64,000 bases of DNA from Arion vulgaris (GCA_020796225.1 CM036760.1:4210501-4274500), one strand, 5' to 3'; shown: positions 51,116 to 61,515, counted from the stretch's first letter. Translations and numbers: made by a program. The notes: a model not told the origin generated them from the letters alone.

Positions 51116-51469
51116 AACGTAACATACCCATGCTAAGACTGTGGATCGAGTGAGAGTGAGAGAGAGAGAGATGAAATGAGAAGTAGGCTATATCATGAAA
51201 TAATTTGTAAGCCTGAAGCATTATATTTTATTTTAATACATTGTAGATATTATTCTCTTGATAATTCTAGGAGCATAAATTATACCACTGACGACTTGTT
51301 AGGTATGTACCAGTGGCTTCAGAATCCCTTAGATGTGCCATAAATTGCACTTTTCTATGACATTCAGGATAGAATACACAATTCCATGGAAAGAAAACTG
51401 AAAATCGATTTTGGTTAGAGACCGGCTGAAATTAATCAGCGTCCGCACCATCTTGGACGGAAGCCTCAT
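51116..51469. other. Unassigned stretch
   Basis: GAGAGA run at 51149-51168; otherwise AT-rich. Confidence 0.35.
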
Positions 51470-51735
51470 CAGTACTAAACTTCATCAAGAAACAACAAAT
51501 TAAATAGTTCGTTCACATAAACAGATTACCAACAGACAGTGCACTTCAAATGCAATGTTGTTACTCCCATACAGTGAATTGGAAGCAAAATGCCGACGAC
51601 GCAAAAGGAGGAACTCAGAGACGCAGAGGTGATAAAAATCGCACACAAAATCCCGTTCTAGAAATATCTTCTTATCCCGACGCTCTTAGACAAAACAGGA
51701 TAAGAAAAAAGAAAACAAGATTATATTTTTAATGC
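51470..51735 (+). mobile_element. LINE-O C-terminal fragment
   Basis: Follows the O order: CAAGAAACAACAAATTAAAT, CACATAAACAGATTACCAAC, CTTCAAATGCAATG, GGAGGAACTCAGAGACGCAG, TCTTATCCCGACGCTCTTAG, AAAACAGGATAAGAAAA. Frames are broken. Confidence 0.7.
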
Positions 51736-51944
51736 ATTAAATGTTATATTATAGTCTGTTTAAAAAAGAGATGATATAAATTTAGAGTTATTTTTTTACC
51801 TGTATAATAGTATTTCTTTGCTTTCCATTATTTTGACTTCATTGTCCGCATCTCTATAAGTATTAAATTTGAGTCTATAAGTCAAAGTTATTTATTTTAA
51901 ATATATAAATATTGCAAAGTATACGATATGGATGGTAATGGTAG

Positions 51945-52025
51945 TAAAGAGATTAGAGCACACATGGTTACTCACCGAAGTGCAATAATGATTGTCCTAT
52001 CAATCAACTAATCAATCAATGGTAG
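51945..52025 (+). mobile_element. SINE-I 3' end with tail
   Basis: AAAGAGATTAGAGCACACAT, GGTTACTCACCGAAGTGCAA then TATCAATCAACTAATCAATC, showing the ATCA-type tail. Confidence 0.75.
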
Positions 52026-52479
52026 CATACTATAGCAATACTTATTTAAAAACCACTTTGTTTTGAAAAAGTACAACAGATTGAATAAGGATGCTTCCAT
52101 AAAAATCCACGACACAATTTAAAATTACTGTCAAATACTAAGTTACTAAAATAAATGTAAAATAACGTTTACTTTGTGCAGTTGACAAAAAGAAAATACA
52201 CAAAAAAATCTTCGAAATTAAAACAAAAATATATGCTGCACAGTGAATTGTGTTAATTAAACATAGGAGTGATGAGTGTTAAACCAAAAGGGACGTATAG
52301 ATTAATATAAGAAGTACCTATCATACAGAGTGTGTTTGATGCTTTAGTGTTTCAATGATTTGGTAAAATTGTCTTCAAGATTAATGAAAGTATCTTTCAT
52401 TTAACCTTTGATGAGAATTCTCACTTTATTTTAATTACAGGTTTAAATGTGTACACATATCTATAATGTCGTTTTACTG
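52026..52479. other. Unassigned stretch
   Basis: AT-rich; no feature recognised. Confidence 0.35.
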
Positions 52480-52497
52480 TTCTTGAGATGCGATTGG

Positions 52498-52742
52498 TTA
52501 CCGGGGCCCAAATTTGGGGTGTAAAGAATAGAACCACTGTTACCTGCCACGCATGTCGTAAGAGGCGATTAAGGAGGTTTGGCTGAAATCGGATGCATGT
52601 GTCCTAAACGTGTAGAAGTCTATGTGTTTAGGGTCCTACAAACCAATGTGCAACGTGTACACGTTCTTGGCAAAGATCAAACATATCTCAAAGAGTGATT
52701 ACAATTGGTCGTAAAGAACGAACGCAAAGAAGAAGAAGACTA
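52498..52742 (+). mobile_element. SINE-A with long target duplication
   Basis: Flanked by TTCTTGAGATGCGATTGG (52480-52497) and TTCTTGATATGCGATTGG (52743-52760), 18 bp with one mismatch. Begins TTACCGGGGCCC, so slightly truncated. Tail GAACGCAAAGAAGAAGAAG. Confidence 0.95.
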
Positions 52743-52760
52743 TTCTTGATATGCGATTGG

Positions 52761-53919
52761 CGATTGTATTTTTCCTTCTTTCTGATACATTTTTATGTCC
52801 GCAAGTTGTCTATGACATTCTGGCTTCACCATTTCTGAGACCCAAATCTTATATGAAAATAAGGGCAGCACAAGCTTTTTTCCAAAGCATGAAAGAATAT
52901 TGCAGCGTCCCACTGTAGAGTCATAAAATTGTGAACAGATTATTTTGGCGGAAACTTGAAAATCGGGGACTATTTTCAGCTGTTGCGTGCTTTCTTTATC
53001 GAGTTATGAGTTAATTAAATTAGTTAGAAAATGTATCGATTTTAGAGCTTGTTCAATTAGACAGTATATCATGCACAACAGTTGCGTAAAAGACTTTGAA
53101 CGGAGTAAATCAATTAAAACATCGGGAAAAAATATGTTTGTTTTCCGAGTTTAGATCGTAACATCAATGCGTGTTAAATTAGTGTCATTAAAGAAATTAA
53201 TGAAAGATGTTCAATCAAGGTCGAAAGAACCGAAAGATGGAAATGTGAACGAAGGTAATACAGAAAATGATGACAAAGTGGTGATTCTGTCACATACAAG
53301 AAATCAATAATTTGAGATTATTGAATCTTGTTTCTTTTGACAAACCCTGCATACGAGCGTTTTTCAGATCACAAGAAGCTACTCACATGTGTTTGTGCAA
53401 GCACTGTTCGAATCTGACCTGATTGTCTGTGTTGTGTAGCTGATAGCTGTAACTTTGAAAGACATGAGAAAGTAAAGCTTTTTTTCTGTTAGAGCTCGCT
53501 GGTAAAATCAATGGGAAACAATACAGTGAAAGACGAATGTGGACAATTTGACTTCATATAAAGGAAGTGTCTCAACATCGAAACTGATAAGTCAGCACAA
53601 AGGAGTCATTTGTGAATGTCAATTATCGCACTAAACTACCCGGCATGGCACATGATGATAGATTATTGAACAAAACAAAGCGTTGTTTATGTCAACATTT
53701 GTCATTTGTAATATTGAGATGTGATTGGTTTATATTGGTTATCATTATTTCATGTTATTTAGAACGTCAATTATGTGGACAAGTATGGATTCATATCAAG
53801 ATAAGCTGATAATATTCTACTTTCATATTACCGGGAGAAATGAGGTGCTGAGTGGGATGTTGCATTTTGTGCACAGTCTGATCAAACATCAGACGGTAAG
53901 AGACTTTACTTTATGATGC
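52761..53919. other. Unassigned stretch
   Basis: About 1.2 kb of AT-rich sequence matching no repeat family here. No convincing exon. Confidence 0.4.
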
Positions 53920-53985
53920 GTCCGTGTATTGCCATACCCAGCAAGCGGAGCAAAGAATAGCAACACTGTTATCTACAAGAATATA
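53920..53985 (+). mobile_element. SINE-B head fragment
   Basis: CCGTGTATTGCCATACCCAG, GGAGCAAAGAATAGCAACAC and TATCTACAAGA, then an unrelated 180-base block. Confidence 0.7.
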
Positions 53986-54164
53986 TGGCCTTTTTTCGTA
54001 AATTGACAAGTGTTTTACTGTGACAACCTTTACTGTGAGTTTTCGCGTTTTTCTTTTGTCTTTAATCTCATGCATAAGTCTCTTCGCAGAAGACTCTGCG
54101 CCCTTGCGCACTATCGCTTTCTACACAACTCTGTCATCAGCTAGTTTGTCCCATATCCTGGGAC

Positions 54165-54378
54165 CTATAGAATAGTTCTTCATTCAACCTACAAGGCATG
54201 TTGTAAGAGGCAACCAAAGTAGGGAACTAGGGAAGCTACCTTAGTAAATAAAAAACGTCACAGTAATCGGATGTGTTGGTCTACTTATATGCGCTCAACT
54301 GGCACAACGTACAATCGCTATTAGGCTCATATCACATACAACTCACACAGAGTGGTTAATATGGAGCGTTTAAAGAAA
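54165..54378 (+). mobile_element. SINE-B body
   Basis: From AGAATAGTTC..CAACCTACAAGG to GGTTAATATGGAGCGTTTAA. Probably the continuation of the head at 53920, split by about 180 bases at 53986-54164 of unknown origin. Confidence 0.8.
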
Positions 54379-54439
54379 ATCACCGTCTCATCAAACGAAG
54401 TGAAGGAAAGAGACTTAGAAACTCCAGGATGGAATCTAA

Positions 54440-54466
54440 TCTCGAGAAATAGGTCACAGTGGTACC
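54440..54466 (-). mobile_element. SINE-B fragment, split by hAT-H
   Basis: TAGGTCACAGTGGTACC matches SINE-B; continues at 54630. Confidence 0.8.
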
Positions 54467-54629
54467 CATGGGCGGCTCGTCATTAAGGGCCAGTGGGGCC
54501 TGGCCCCACCAATAATCGAAAGGGAAACTTCCGGAATAGACAAATAATAGTAAATACTCCAAAAACTATGATTTTTCAGGAACATTTGTGTCTGGCCCCA
54601 CCAAGAGATATGACTACGAGCCGCCACTG
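54467..54629 (-). mobile_element. hAT-H element, 163 bp, inserted in SINE-B
   Basis: Perfect 8-bp duplication GTGGTACC (54459-54466 and 54630-54637). Left end CATGGGCGGCTCG has two changes from CAGTGGCGGCTCG; right end CGAGCCGCCACTG is canonical. The interrupted SINE-B motif AGTGGTACCATTCTTTGC confirms the boundaries. Confidence 0.95.
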
Positions 54630-54685
54630 GTGGTACCATTCTTTGCTTCCCTCGCAGGCCCTGGCACCAGACGAGCAAGGCCCTG
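54630..54685 (-). mobile_element. SINE-B fragment, head
   Basis: GTGGTACCATTCTTTGCTTC to CAGGCCCTGGCACCAGACGA. Confidence 0.82.
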
Positions 54686-54965
54686 TATATAAATAAACAT
54701 TACTTTTAATTGTTCAAACCAGAGTTAGTTATCAACAGTAAATCACCTATGTCAAACTATCATGTAAAATGCAGGCTCTAATCGAAAAAACAGTTAACCA
54801 TTTTCAGAAAGTTTAAAAACATTGAAAAACAATTGATAATTGAAGGTGAGTAAGAGTAGATTGTTAACATAGTCACTTCCCAAGCAACAATTCATGAACA
54901 ATTTTTGTATAAGTTTAATTTGCGAACAAATTTTCCATAATTTTCAAAATAACATCGGTTAGACC

Positions 54966-55297
54966 GCATCCAACTCTCGATAACTAAGCCAGACAACTGA
55001 CCGGGAATCCCGACCTAGATCAGAAATATGGGGGATTTGGAAATTATATATGTTTGAAAGAACACTGCAAATTTTTGTGCAATTTGACTCAATTCTGTGA
55101 GTCTATGGTTATTTATTGGTGAAAACTATTCATAATATTGATATTCTATGTGAATGATAGCATTTTATGTCGATTTCAAAATGCATTTATCTATATACAC
55201 CGATACTGGAAAGCGACGTCACGTGGTGTAGTTGTGGTCTGATTTCTCATAATTCTTACCTGAGTCGGAAGGCCCATAAGTTTATAGTTGGCTCTGG
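54966..55297 (+). repeat. D-repeat, near full length
   Basis: From CATCCAACTCTCGATAACTA to TTTATAGTTGGCTCTGG. Lacks part of the TTGTTAAAC..GCATAATATGAC segment. Confidence 0.85.
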
Positions 55298-55299
55298 CT

Positions 55300-55414
55300 A
55301 GAGCCCCCAGTGCTGCGGTGATGGTGCACTACCGATGAGTTCTTCGTGTGTAAGAAAGAGAAACATAGTTACTAACTGACGTGGACTAATGATGGCCCAC
55401 TCATTCATCACATA
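55300..55414 (+). mobile_element. SINE-I-like fragment
   Basis: CAGTGCTGCGGTGATGGTGC, GTTCTTCGTGTGTAAGAAAG and CATAGTTACTAACTG resemble the SINE-I middle at low identity. Confidence 0.4.
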
Positions 55415-55427
55415 ATATGATTGCATT

Positions 55428-56016
55428 CTTCTTCTTTTGCGTTCTCACGAGATTGGGATTTCGGATTCTCTAATAAAGGCAGCCTTCTGTCTCAGATTGT
55501 CAGTTGTCTTCTGCGTTCTCACTAGATTGGGATTTCGATTCTCTAATAAAGGCAGCCGTCTGCCTCAGATAATCAGCCACGCCATACAGTTTGTCTTGGA
55601 CGCTAGTGTAAGTGGGCCACCTCTTTCTTTTCACGTCTGCATACTGGGGGCAGTTCTGTAGGATATAATTCCTATGATTTCTGCTTCCCGTTTGTGCCGA
55701 CCTCTTCCCGTAGTAAGTTTTGGCCGCCCTCGTGATGGTAGGTCTGACATTCTTACTGCGTGGCTAAATCTCCAGGGCAGATTGGCGACCGTAGAATTCG
55801 TTATCCCATTCCTCATTGTGAGGAGTTGTTGCACCATGTTATGCGCCTTACGACCTGGAGCATCCGTTTTCTGCAAGCATTTGTTTCGGGTTAGCATTCC
55901 CTATCGGACACGTGCATGAGATTTCAGCCAAACCTCCTCAGTTGCCTACTACGACATGCGTGGCAGGTAACAGTGGTTCTATTCTGTACACCCCAAATTT
56001 GGGCCCCTCAGTGGCG
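55428..56016 (-). mobile_element. SINE-LINE composite, 589 bp, with exact target duplication
   Basis: Flanked by a perfect 13-bp duplication ATATGATTGCATT (55415-55427 and 56017-56029), so it moved as one unit. In sense it starts with a SINE-A head (CGCCACTGAGGGGCCCAAAT, core GCATGTCGTAGTAGGCAACT, 55904-56016). A middle part follows, then a region whose translation YILQNCPQYADVKRKRWPT, VQDKLYGVADYLRQTAAFIR lines up with the LINE-X C-terminus (EHILQSCPSY, WPHEQSLQNKLW, FIE). It ends GAACGCAAAAGAAGAAG. A 72-bp internal duplication lies near the 3' end (55437-55580). It has the structure of a SINE that captured a LINE tail, or of recombination between the two. Confidence 0.88.
55437..55580 (-). 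repeat. Internal tandem duplication of about 72 bp
   Basis: GCGTTCTCACGAGATTGGGA with TTCTCTAATAAAGGCAGCC occurs at 55439-55490 and again at 55513-55562. It duplicates the extreme C-terminal part of the composite. Confidence 0.9.
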
Positions 56017-56029
56017 ATATGATTGCATT

Positions 56030-56454
56030 GAGAAATGTTTAATAAGTTTCCATATTATTTAGTGCATATATAACTTTAAAAACACATACACATGTCCGTA
56101 AAAACGTCATGTCAGTTCACATTATGTTCATAATTTATTTGATATCTGAAAGTAATCCTAATCTTTGTGTCATGCATATGATAGTTTAAACTGATTCTGT
56201 CCTCACAAATCCTTGTATATTTCAAACTTTTCATGTATTGTAATGATCATTTTTTCTTATGTAATCGTTTTTTATGAGATTTCTGTTGTTTATCAATTCC
56301 GATTTTGGATTAGAAATTACTTAAATATATTAGTTAACATTTTAAACTGCTTTATGTAGACGTTTTAAATATATTGAAAAGCTGTTAGGAATTTATTGTC
56401 TACTTCTGTACGTTCTGTATCGTGTAAGAAGTAAGAAGTTCGCTTCTGTTGTAT
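56030..56454. other. Unassigned AT-rich stretch
   Basis: No repeat or exon recognised. Confidence 0.4.
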
Positions 56455-56560
56455 CCTTTGATTGATAAAGGCTTGTTTGTCGAAACATTGCTGCGTATCG
56501 GTATCGTTTTTGTATTTTGTTAAACTACAGTACTTTATTTTTACGTATTTCGTGACTGTC
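56455..56560 (+). repeat. Dispersed repeat S, copy 2
   Basis: TTGATTGATAAAGGCTTGTT, GTCGAAACATTGCTGCGTAT, TAAACTACAGTACTTTATTT, ACGTATTTCG. The layout (AAAGGC..GTCGAAAC) resembles 3' ends of some retroelements. Confidence 0.65.
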
Positions 56561-56571
56561 TTATGAGCGTT

Positions 56572-56644
56572 TGAGAATTGTTATAGAGTAGTTGGTAGTG
56601 CATTTGCTTTGTATACGTGAGGTCTCAGGTTCGAAATTGTTAGT
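56572..56644 (+). mobile_element. tRNA-like SINE head, Ala-type
   Basis: GAGTAGTTGGTAGTGCATTT resembles an A box and D arm, CTTTGTATAC an Ala-type anticodon loop, and TCTCAGGTTCGAAATTG a B box. The acceptor stem does not pair, so it is not a working tRNA gene. Confidence 0.55.
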
Positions 56645-56733
56645 AGGAGTATAAGTTTTAACTGATCCAGCTCTCAGGCTGACCCAGTTTCGTTTAGGTA
56701 AAGAAAAATATTTTGGGTAGTAAAGTTGTGACA

Positions 56734-56830
56734 TGCCCAAGTAGTTACCATGCCCGAAATTAAAGGTGTAAAGAATAGAACAGCTGTTACCTGTCACGCA
56801 TGTCGTAAGAGCTGACTAAAGAAGTAAGGC
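56734..56830 (+). mobile_element. SINE-A head, old copy
   Basis: GCCCAAGTAGTTACCATGCC, CGAAATTAAAGGTGTAAAGA and CACGCATGTCGTAAGAGCTG, ending after the core and followed by unrelated sequence. Confidence 0.8.
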
Positions 56831-56959
56831 GTGGAGCTATCTACCCCACCCTTAAAAACACTAGATAGCTGCAGCATTCACAACCAAGGAAATCCATATC
56901 TCGTCACACATGAAGCGATCGGATGAAATCTGAACAAAAATTAGCTACCGGAGATGAAA

Positions 56960-57065
56960 TGCATGAAAATATTGAGAGATTTTGAAAAATGACATTTGAT
57001 AGGAGGGCTTGGAAGACCTGGTTTGCGGATCTATGCCGTCCTAGGGGTGAAACAAGTTGTGACAA
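56960..57065 (+). mobile_element. Possible LINE C-terminal scrap
   Basis: TFDRRAWKTWFADLCRPRGE resembles the xDRxxWRxxVxxLC end of many LINEs. It is followed by repeat T. Weak. Confidence 0.35.
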
Positions 57066-57129
57066 TGTATACATTACTCATTGTTTGACGTTTAATTTGT
57101 GTGTACTTACATTTATCCCGTACCGTTAT

Positions 57130-57370
57130 GCGTTACAAATGGCTGCAAACACTTTTTCCATACCGCTTTATCCTGGTCAGCACGTTCAATCTCTTCTTTA
57201 GAGTGAGTCCGATATTTATCTCAGTTAATCACATTTTAGGATTTTTCTGTGACATCATTTCTCTCTTGAATCATTTGTTTTTTACTTCTATGTCTGCTTT
57301 ACAATTTGTTCATTTCTTGTCAGATTATGCACAACATATCGCCAGCTTCTCTTTATTTGTTACTAATGAT
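57130..57370 (+). repeat. Dispersed repeat T, copy 2
   Basis: See 3077-3330. Follows the LINE-like scrap, so T may be a LINE 3' region. Confidence 0.55.
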
Positions 57371-57503
57371 TGAGCTTGTTCTGTTTCATGCCCTGTACTG
57401 AATTCGTCCCATATTATTTTTATATTTTTTGTATATTTTAAATACATGCAACGTACTTTCTATTTCGATCAAATTTAATTTCATTTAGATGGACTAGGAC
57501 CCG

Positions 57504-57735
57504 TCTCATGCGACGGCTCGTAAGGAGCAAATAATAGTACCACTCGACTACAAGGCATGTCGTAAGAGACGACTGAGGTAGGGGCCTAGTGAAGCTACCC
57601 TAGTAAATAAAAGCGTCGCATAAATCGGATGTGCTGAACTACTTGTAGGCGCATAGCTGAGACAACGTACAATCGCTAACAGACGCAGATCACATACAAA
57701 TCACAAAGAATGTTTTAATAAGTGATCGATATGTA
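57504..57735 (+). mobile_element. SINE-B
   Basis: ACCCGTCTCATGCGACGGCT head to AAGTGATCGATATG; no GAA tail. Confidence 0.87.
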
Positions 57736-57795
57736 TCGAGTAAACCTGAATAATTTTTAATACATATTTTTAATAATATTACTAGTTCTTGACTT

Positions 57796-57962
57796 TTGTG
57801 TGATTGTATTCCACTCACACATACACTGTTGTGTGAGATGCCTTTTGTTTTTTTCACTATCATACATACACTACATACTGTTGTGTGGATTGATGTATTC
57901 CATTCATACATACTCTGTTGTGTGAATTGCTGTATTCCACTCATACATACACTGTTGTGTGT
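57796..57962 (+). repeat. Degenerate tandem array
   Basis: About five units of TGTATTCCACTCATACATAC plus ACTGTTGTGTG with variable spacing. Confidence 0.88.
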
Positions 57963-58194
57963 TTTTGTTATACAAAATTAAAAAGAATAAAGAAATACAA
58001 ATCAATGCTAATATAAGAAAAACATAAAACAATATTTAACAAACTGATAATCGATAACTTACATGTATAAACAATAACCAAATAACGTTTAAACCATATA
58101 AGTGCAAATTAAATGTGAGAATTGTGTTTAGATATTCAACAGACAATTGCAGTACACACATTTTTAAAATTAATATTAAAGATAATGTTTTAAT

Positions 58195-58503
58195 TGATTG
58201 ATTGATTGATTGAACGATCGATCATTATTGCACTTCGGGGAATAACCATGTGTGTTTTGATTTCGTTTTACACATAGATTTCAGCGGTAGTCACAAACTC
58301 CTTAACATTGATAAGTTCAAAAGTGTATTTGTGAAGATTGTAAAAATTGATGTCGAAATTTTATTTTAATTTTTGCCTAAACAGCGGCGTTGCAGTTTAC
58401 TGTTATTGGTTTTCAATAACTGTTTGTTTTACTTGCTGAACTTGGGCACGGGAGCTACGTTTTATTGTCCGTTTCTGATATAGCATTATGAATTCGATCT
58501 CAC
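58195..58503 (-). mobile_element. SINE-I, left part, split by hAT-H
   Basis: TTGATTGATTGATTGAACGA (tail in reverse), CATTATTGCACTTCGGGGAA, GAGCTACGTTTTATTGTCCG to GATCTCAC, then hAT-H. Matches the 14856-15250 copy throughout. Confidence 0.78.
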
Positions 58504-58668
58504 CAGTGGTGGCTAGAGATCATTTTTATTTATGGGGCCAGAAAGAAATTTTCAGAAAAATCATAGTTCTGGTTAGGTTATATTTTAATTTATAAAATAA
58601 TAAATACACGTTACACATTTTTTTTGGTGGGGCCAGCCCCACTGGCCCTTAATGATGAGCCGTCACTG
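58504..58668 (+). mobile_element. hAT-H element, 165 bp, inserted in SINE-I
   Basis: Ends CAGTGGTGGCTAGAGATCA and GAGCCGTCACTG. Flanking octamers GATCTCAC (58496-58503) and GATCTCAT (58669-58676). Same orientation as the 1350 copy. The 15180-15210 copy of the host repeat (CTCGATCTCACCTACACTGA) shows the uninterrupted site. Confidence 0.93.
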
Positions 58669-58710
58669 GATCTCATCTATATTGATATAGCGATCTCTGA
58701 AAACATATCC
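58669..58710 (-). mobile_element. SINE-I, remainder
   Basis: GATCTCATCTATATTGATAT and CGATCTCTGA parallel GATCTCACCTACACTGAGAT and GGATCTCTGG at 15190-15215. Confidence 0.7.
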
Positions 58711-58731
58711 AGAAAGTAATACGCGGTGAAC

Positions 58732-58975
58732 GTAGACCTACTATGGGAACAAGAGAATTAATACGCGGGAAAGCAGTAGGGAGCCTACTATGGGAACAAG
58801 AGAAGATAATACGTGGGAACGTAGGCCTACTGTGGGAACAAGAGAGTAATACGTGGGAACGTAGGCCTACTATGGGAACAAGAGAAGTAATACGCGGGGA
58901 ACGTGGGCCCTACTATGGGAACAAGAGACGTAATACGTGGGAACGTAGGCCTACTATGGGAACAAGAGATGAGCA
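58732..58975 (+). repeat. About 40-bp tandem array, 6 copies
   Basis: Unit GTAGGCCTACTATGGGAACA plus AGAGAAGTAATACGTGGGAAC. Contains the palindrome GTAGGCCTAC. Confidence 0.94.
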
Positions 58976-59560
58976 AAGTACCCCACGGCGTAGAGACCCA
59001 CAATGCTATAGATATAATAGATTTAACACTGGCAGAATAACTTCTAAAAGTATGTTGAAAAACGTTAAGTTTTATGTGAAGATATGAAAACTAATGTGGT
59101 TGTCATAATGAGTAGCGTATGCTTTCTGGAGGTTTTCATAAACTCAGGCTGACCTCTACTCTATCTGAAACATCATGTAATTGCTCATCTCTCGGTCCCA
59201 AATATATTCTATTTGTTACCTACTTGGATCGATGAGTATTTTTTCACAGAAATCCCAATGTAGGTGAGGTCATGATCCTAGTCCTATCAAAGAATGACGC
59301 TAAGAAGTAGGTCATTCAAAGGGCGCACTTAAATTGATTCTTGGTAGTTGAACATCGATAGGAGTAAGCTGTAAATGCGCTGCCTGGTATAATTCAGGAT
59401 ATAAATATTTCATACCAACATTCCAACATTTTGTTAAATCTTCAAAAGTACATTATATGACTCGTCATCGCTTCAGAGTTGAGCACTGTTGCTTACATCT
59501 TTTTGTATAGAAACGAAACGGATCAAACACGGCTGGTTCTTTATTCAAATGCAATGGTGG
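58976..59560. other. Unassigned stretch
   Basis: Mixed composition; no repeat or exon recognised. Confidence 0.35.
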
Positions 59561-59565
59561 TAGTT

Positions 59566-59594
59566 CAATCAATCAATCAATCAATCAATCAATA
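59566..59594 (+). repeat. (ATCA)n microsatellite
   Basis: Seven ATCA units, the tail type seen with SINE-I and perhaps that of the RNase H fragment next to it. Confidence 0.92.
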
Positions 59595-59664
59595 TATCTG
59601 ATACTGAGAGTGGGCTAAGAAACATGGCAAGCCCGTGGGTGAATATATTAAAAAAAAAAATATA

Positions 59665-59820
59665 TATATAGTCAGCTTCAGCTGTATCAGGTTTCCCAAA
59701 AGCTTTGTAGTTTAGACATACTTGTCTAGTGCGGGGCAACTTCTTGATGTTTAATAGCAGCTCCCGCTCCACCAGCCATTCTTGCATCCATTGCCGATCC
59801 ATCTGTGTATATCCTTGTTC
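59665..59820 (-). mobile_element. RNase H fragment of a retroelement
   Basis: Minus-strand reading gives RIYTDGSAMDARMAGGAGAA with the canonical YTDGSA catalytic-Asp motif and following Gly-rich strand of the RNase H fold, then stops. It ends in A-rich sequence near 59650. The motif is intact here but altered (YTDRSS) in LINE-X. Confidence 0.72.
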
Positions 59821-60089
59821 AGTTGATTGCTGTAAACATACATATGTGAGTGAAATGTAACATCGAGAATAGAATATTCTAAAATGATGTAAATACTAAA
59901 TGGTGACGTGTTGTAAACAAATGGCAATTCTTGTCCGACTACCCAAAATAAATATTTAAATGTAAATATAAACTTTGAAATAAATGCAAATATTTATTTT
60001 ACAAGATACGTCTAGTTCTAGAGCTACCCAAATTTTCATTCTAATTTTATGTTTTATAATTTTGTAGTGTTGTTTTGGAACCCCAGAAA

Positions 60090-60214
60090 GAGGAGGAAGG
60101 CAGACAGACCTGGAGAAGTGAGAGCTGGAGAGAGCTGGAAGGCTGGAGAGGCTAGAGGCTGAAGCTGAGAAGGCTGGAGAGCTGGAGAAGAGAGCTGGAG
60201 AGGCTGAGAAGCTG
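60090..60214 (+). repeat. GA-rich imperfect array
   Basis: GCTGGAGAGGCT and GAGGCTGAAGCT units of irregular length between a T-rich stretch and a LINE-G' tail. It encodes nothing; minus-strand frames are Ser/Leu-rich low complexity. Confidence 0.85.
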
Positions 60215-60345
60215 AAGCTGAAGACAGGAGAACTGAGGCTGATATTAAAGGATAGGTAAAGCATGGAAAGAATTGAAAGTGATGGCAAGAGAGAGGAAGA
60301 GCTGGAAGAAGTTTATTGAAGGCCAGTGCTCCTTTGGGGTTAAGG
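60215..60345 (+). mobile_element. LINE-G' 3' fragment
   Basis: GAACTGAGGCTGATATTAAA, GCATGGAAAGAATTGAAAGT and GGAAGAGCTGGAAGAAGTTT, as in 12570-12680. Confidence 0.75.
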
Positions 60346-60637
60346 GAAGAAGAAGAATTGTGTAGTTGAGCGACTGGCAAAATGGATTAGAAGATGGGCT
60401 CCCATTCAGAGATCGGGTTCAATCCCGTAACGTCAATAAGTTTTTTCTGCCAGGGCCTTAAAGAAAAAATCATAACCTGAACAATGCCGTGAAGACTACT
60501 AGCCATGCGATCATTAAGTTCTACATGCTCATCCCTCTGTCTACACCGCCCTAACACGCTATATTACAAGCAGTAAGGAAGATGGTTTTTAAATTTGTCT
60601 CATTACATGGACATATAACTGTAACTAAAACTGAGTA
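60346..60637. other. Unassigned stretch
   Basis: GAGCGACTGGCAAAATGGAT and GATCGGGTTCAATCCCGTAA near 60366-60430 look like a tRNA-like head with a B box; the rest is not recognised. Confidence 0.35.
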
Positions 60638-61157
60638 AGGCACGAAGTGCATTCATGACCCTTCAGACCGCCCGGAAATCTGTCCAATACAGCATCAGAA
60701 CCAAGACTAGTATCTACAACAGCTGTGTGCTGTCAACATTGCTGTACGGATCGGAATGCTGGAGAATGACAGAACAGGATATGTCCAGACTCTCCATATT
60801 TCATACAACTTGTCTGCGAAAAATCTTACGCGTGTACTGGCCGACTACTATCTCGAACCAAGAATTGCTTGCACGATGCCAACAAGAGAATATGGCACTA
60901 TCATCCGAAGACGACGCTGGGGATGGATTGGACATGTGATGCGCATGGAGACTGGCTCCGACACGAAAACTGCACTGAGATGGACTTCAGAGGGTAGGCG
61001 AAAGCGTGGAAGACCCAAGACGACCTGGAGGAGAACGATAGAGCAAGAACTGAAGGAAATGAATCATAGCTGGAACACAATACAGAGGAAGGCCATGAAC
61101 AGGGAAGAATGGTGTGCGTTTATTGCTGCCCTAAACGTCAAGGGCGTAACAGGCTAA
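60638..61157 (+). mobile_element. LINE-Y 3' end, one-base frameshift
   Basis: First frame: TKTSIYNSCVLSTLLYGSEC, then RLSIFHTTCLRKILRVYWP and NQELLARCQQE. A deleted G near 60893 moves the reading to RRRRWGWIGHVMRM, RKRGRPKTTWRRTIEQELKE and ALNVKGVTG then a stop. This is the region downstream of the reverse transcriptase catalytic core. The 21.7-kb copy keeps the G. 5'-truncated. Confidence 0.9.
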
Positions 61158-61503
61158 AGAGTGAAAACGAGAAGAAAAAAGTTATGACAATTTAGTGTAT
61201 TGTTTTTATTCAAAGTTGTTTTTTCTCAGTTAATATACAATTGTTAAATAACCACTTAATTTCAATTTATTTAAAAAGAATAGCAAGAATATCATTGCAT
61301 TTTTTTTACTTATTCTGTCAATTTTCTTAAATGTATTCTCAAAATTAGTCTTGCTTTAATTTCTCACTTCTAATATTATTGTGTGTATTAGGGGACAGTG
61401 CTGTTATAGAGTTGGGTGATTGTTCTGAAAATTTAATTTGGCTGAGGTAAAAAAAAAAAAACATATTACGTGGGTACAATTTCGAGGCATACTGCATAAG
61501 GTT
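61158..61503. other. Unassigned stretch
   Basis: AT-rich, with an A run at 61450-61461. Holds the left target duplication of LINE-X at its edge. Confidence 0.4.
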
Positions 61504-61515
61504 GATTTATAAACT

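Noticed and set aside
56572..56644. tRNA-Ala gene
   Set aside because: Anticodon and stems are degraded and the acceptor stem is unpaired; a tRNA-derived repeat.
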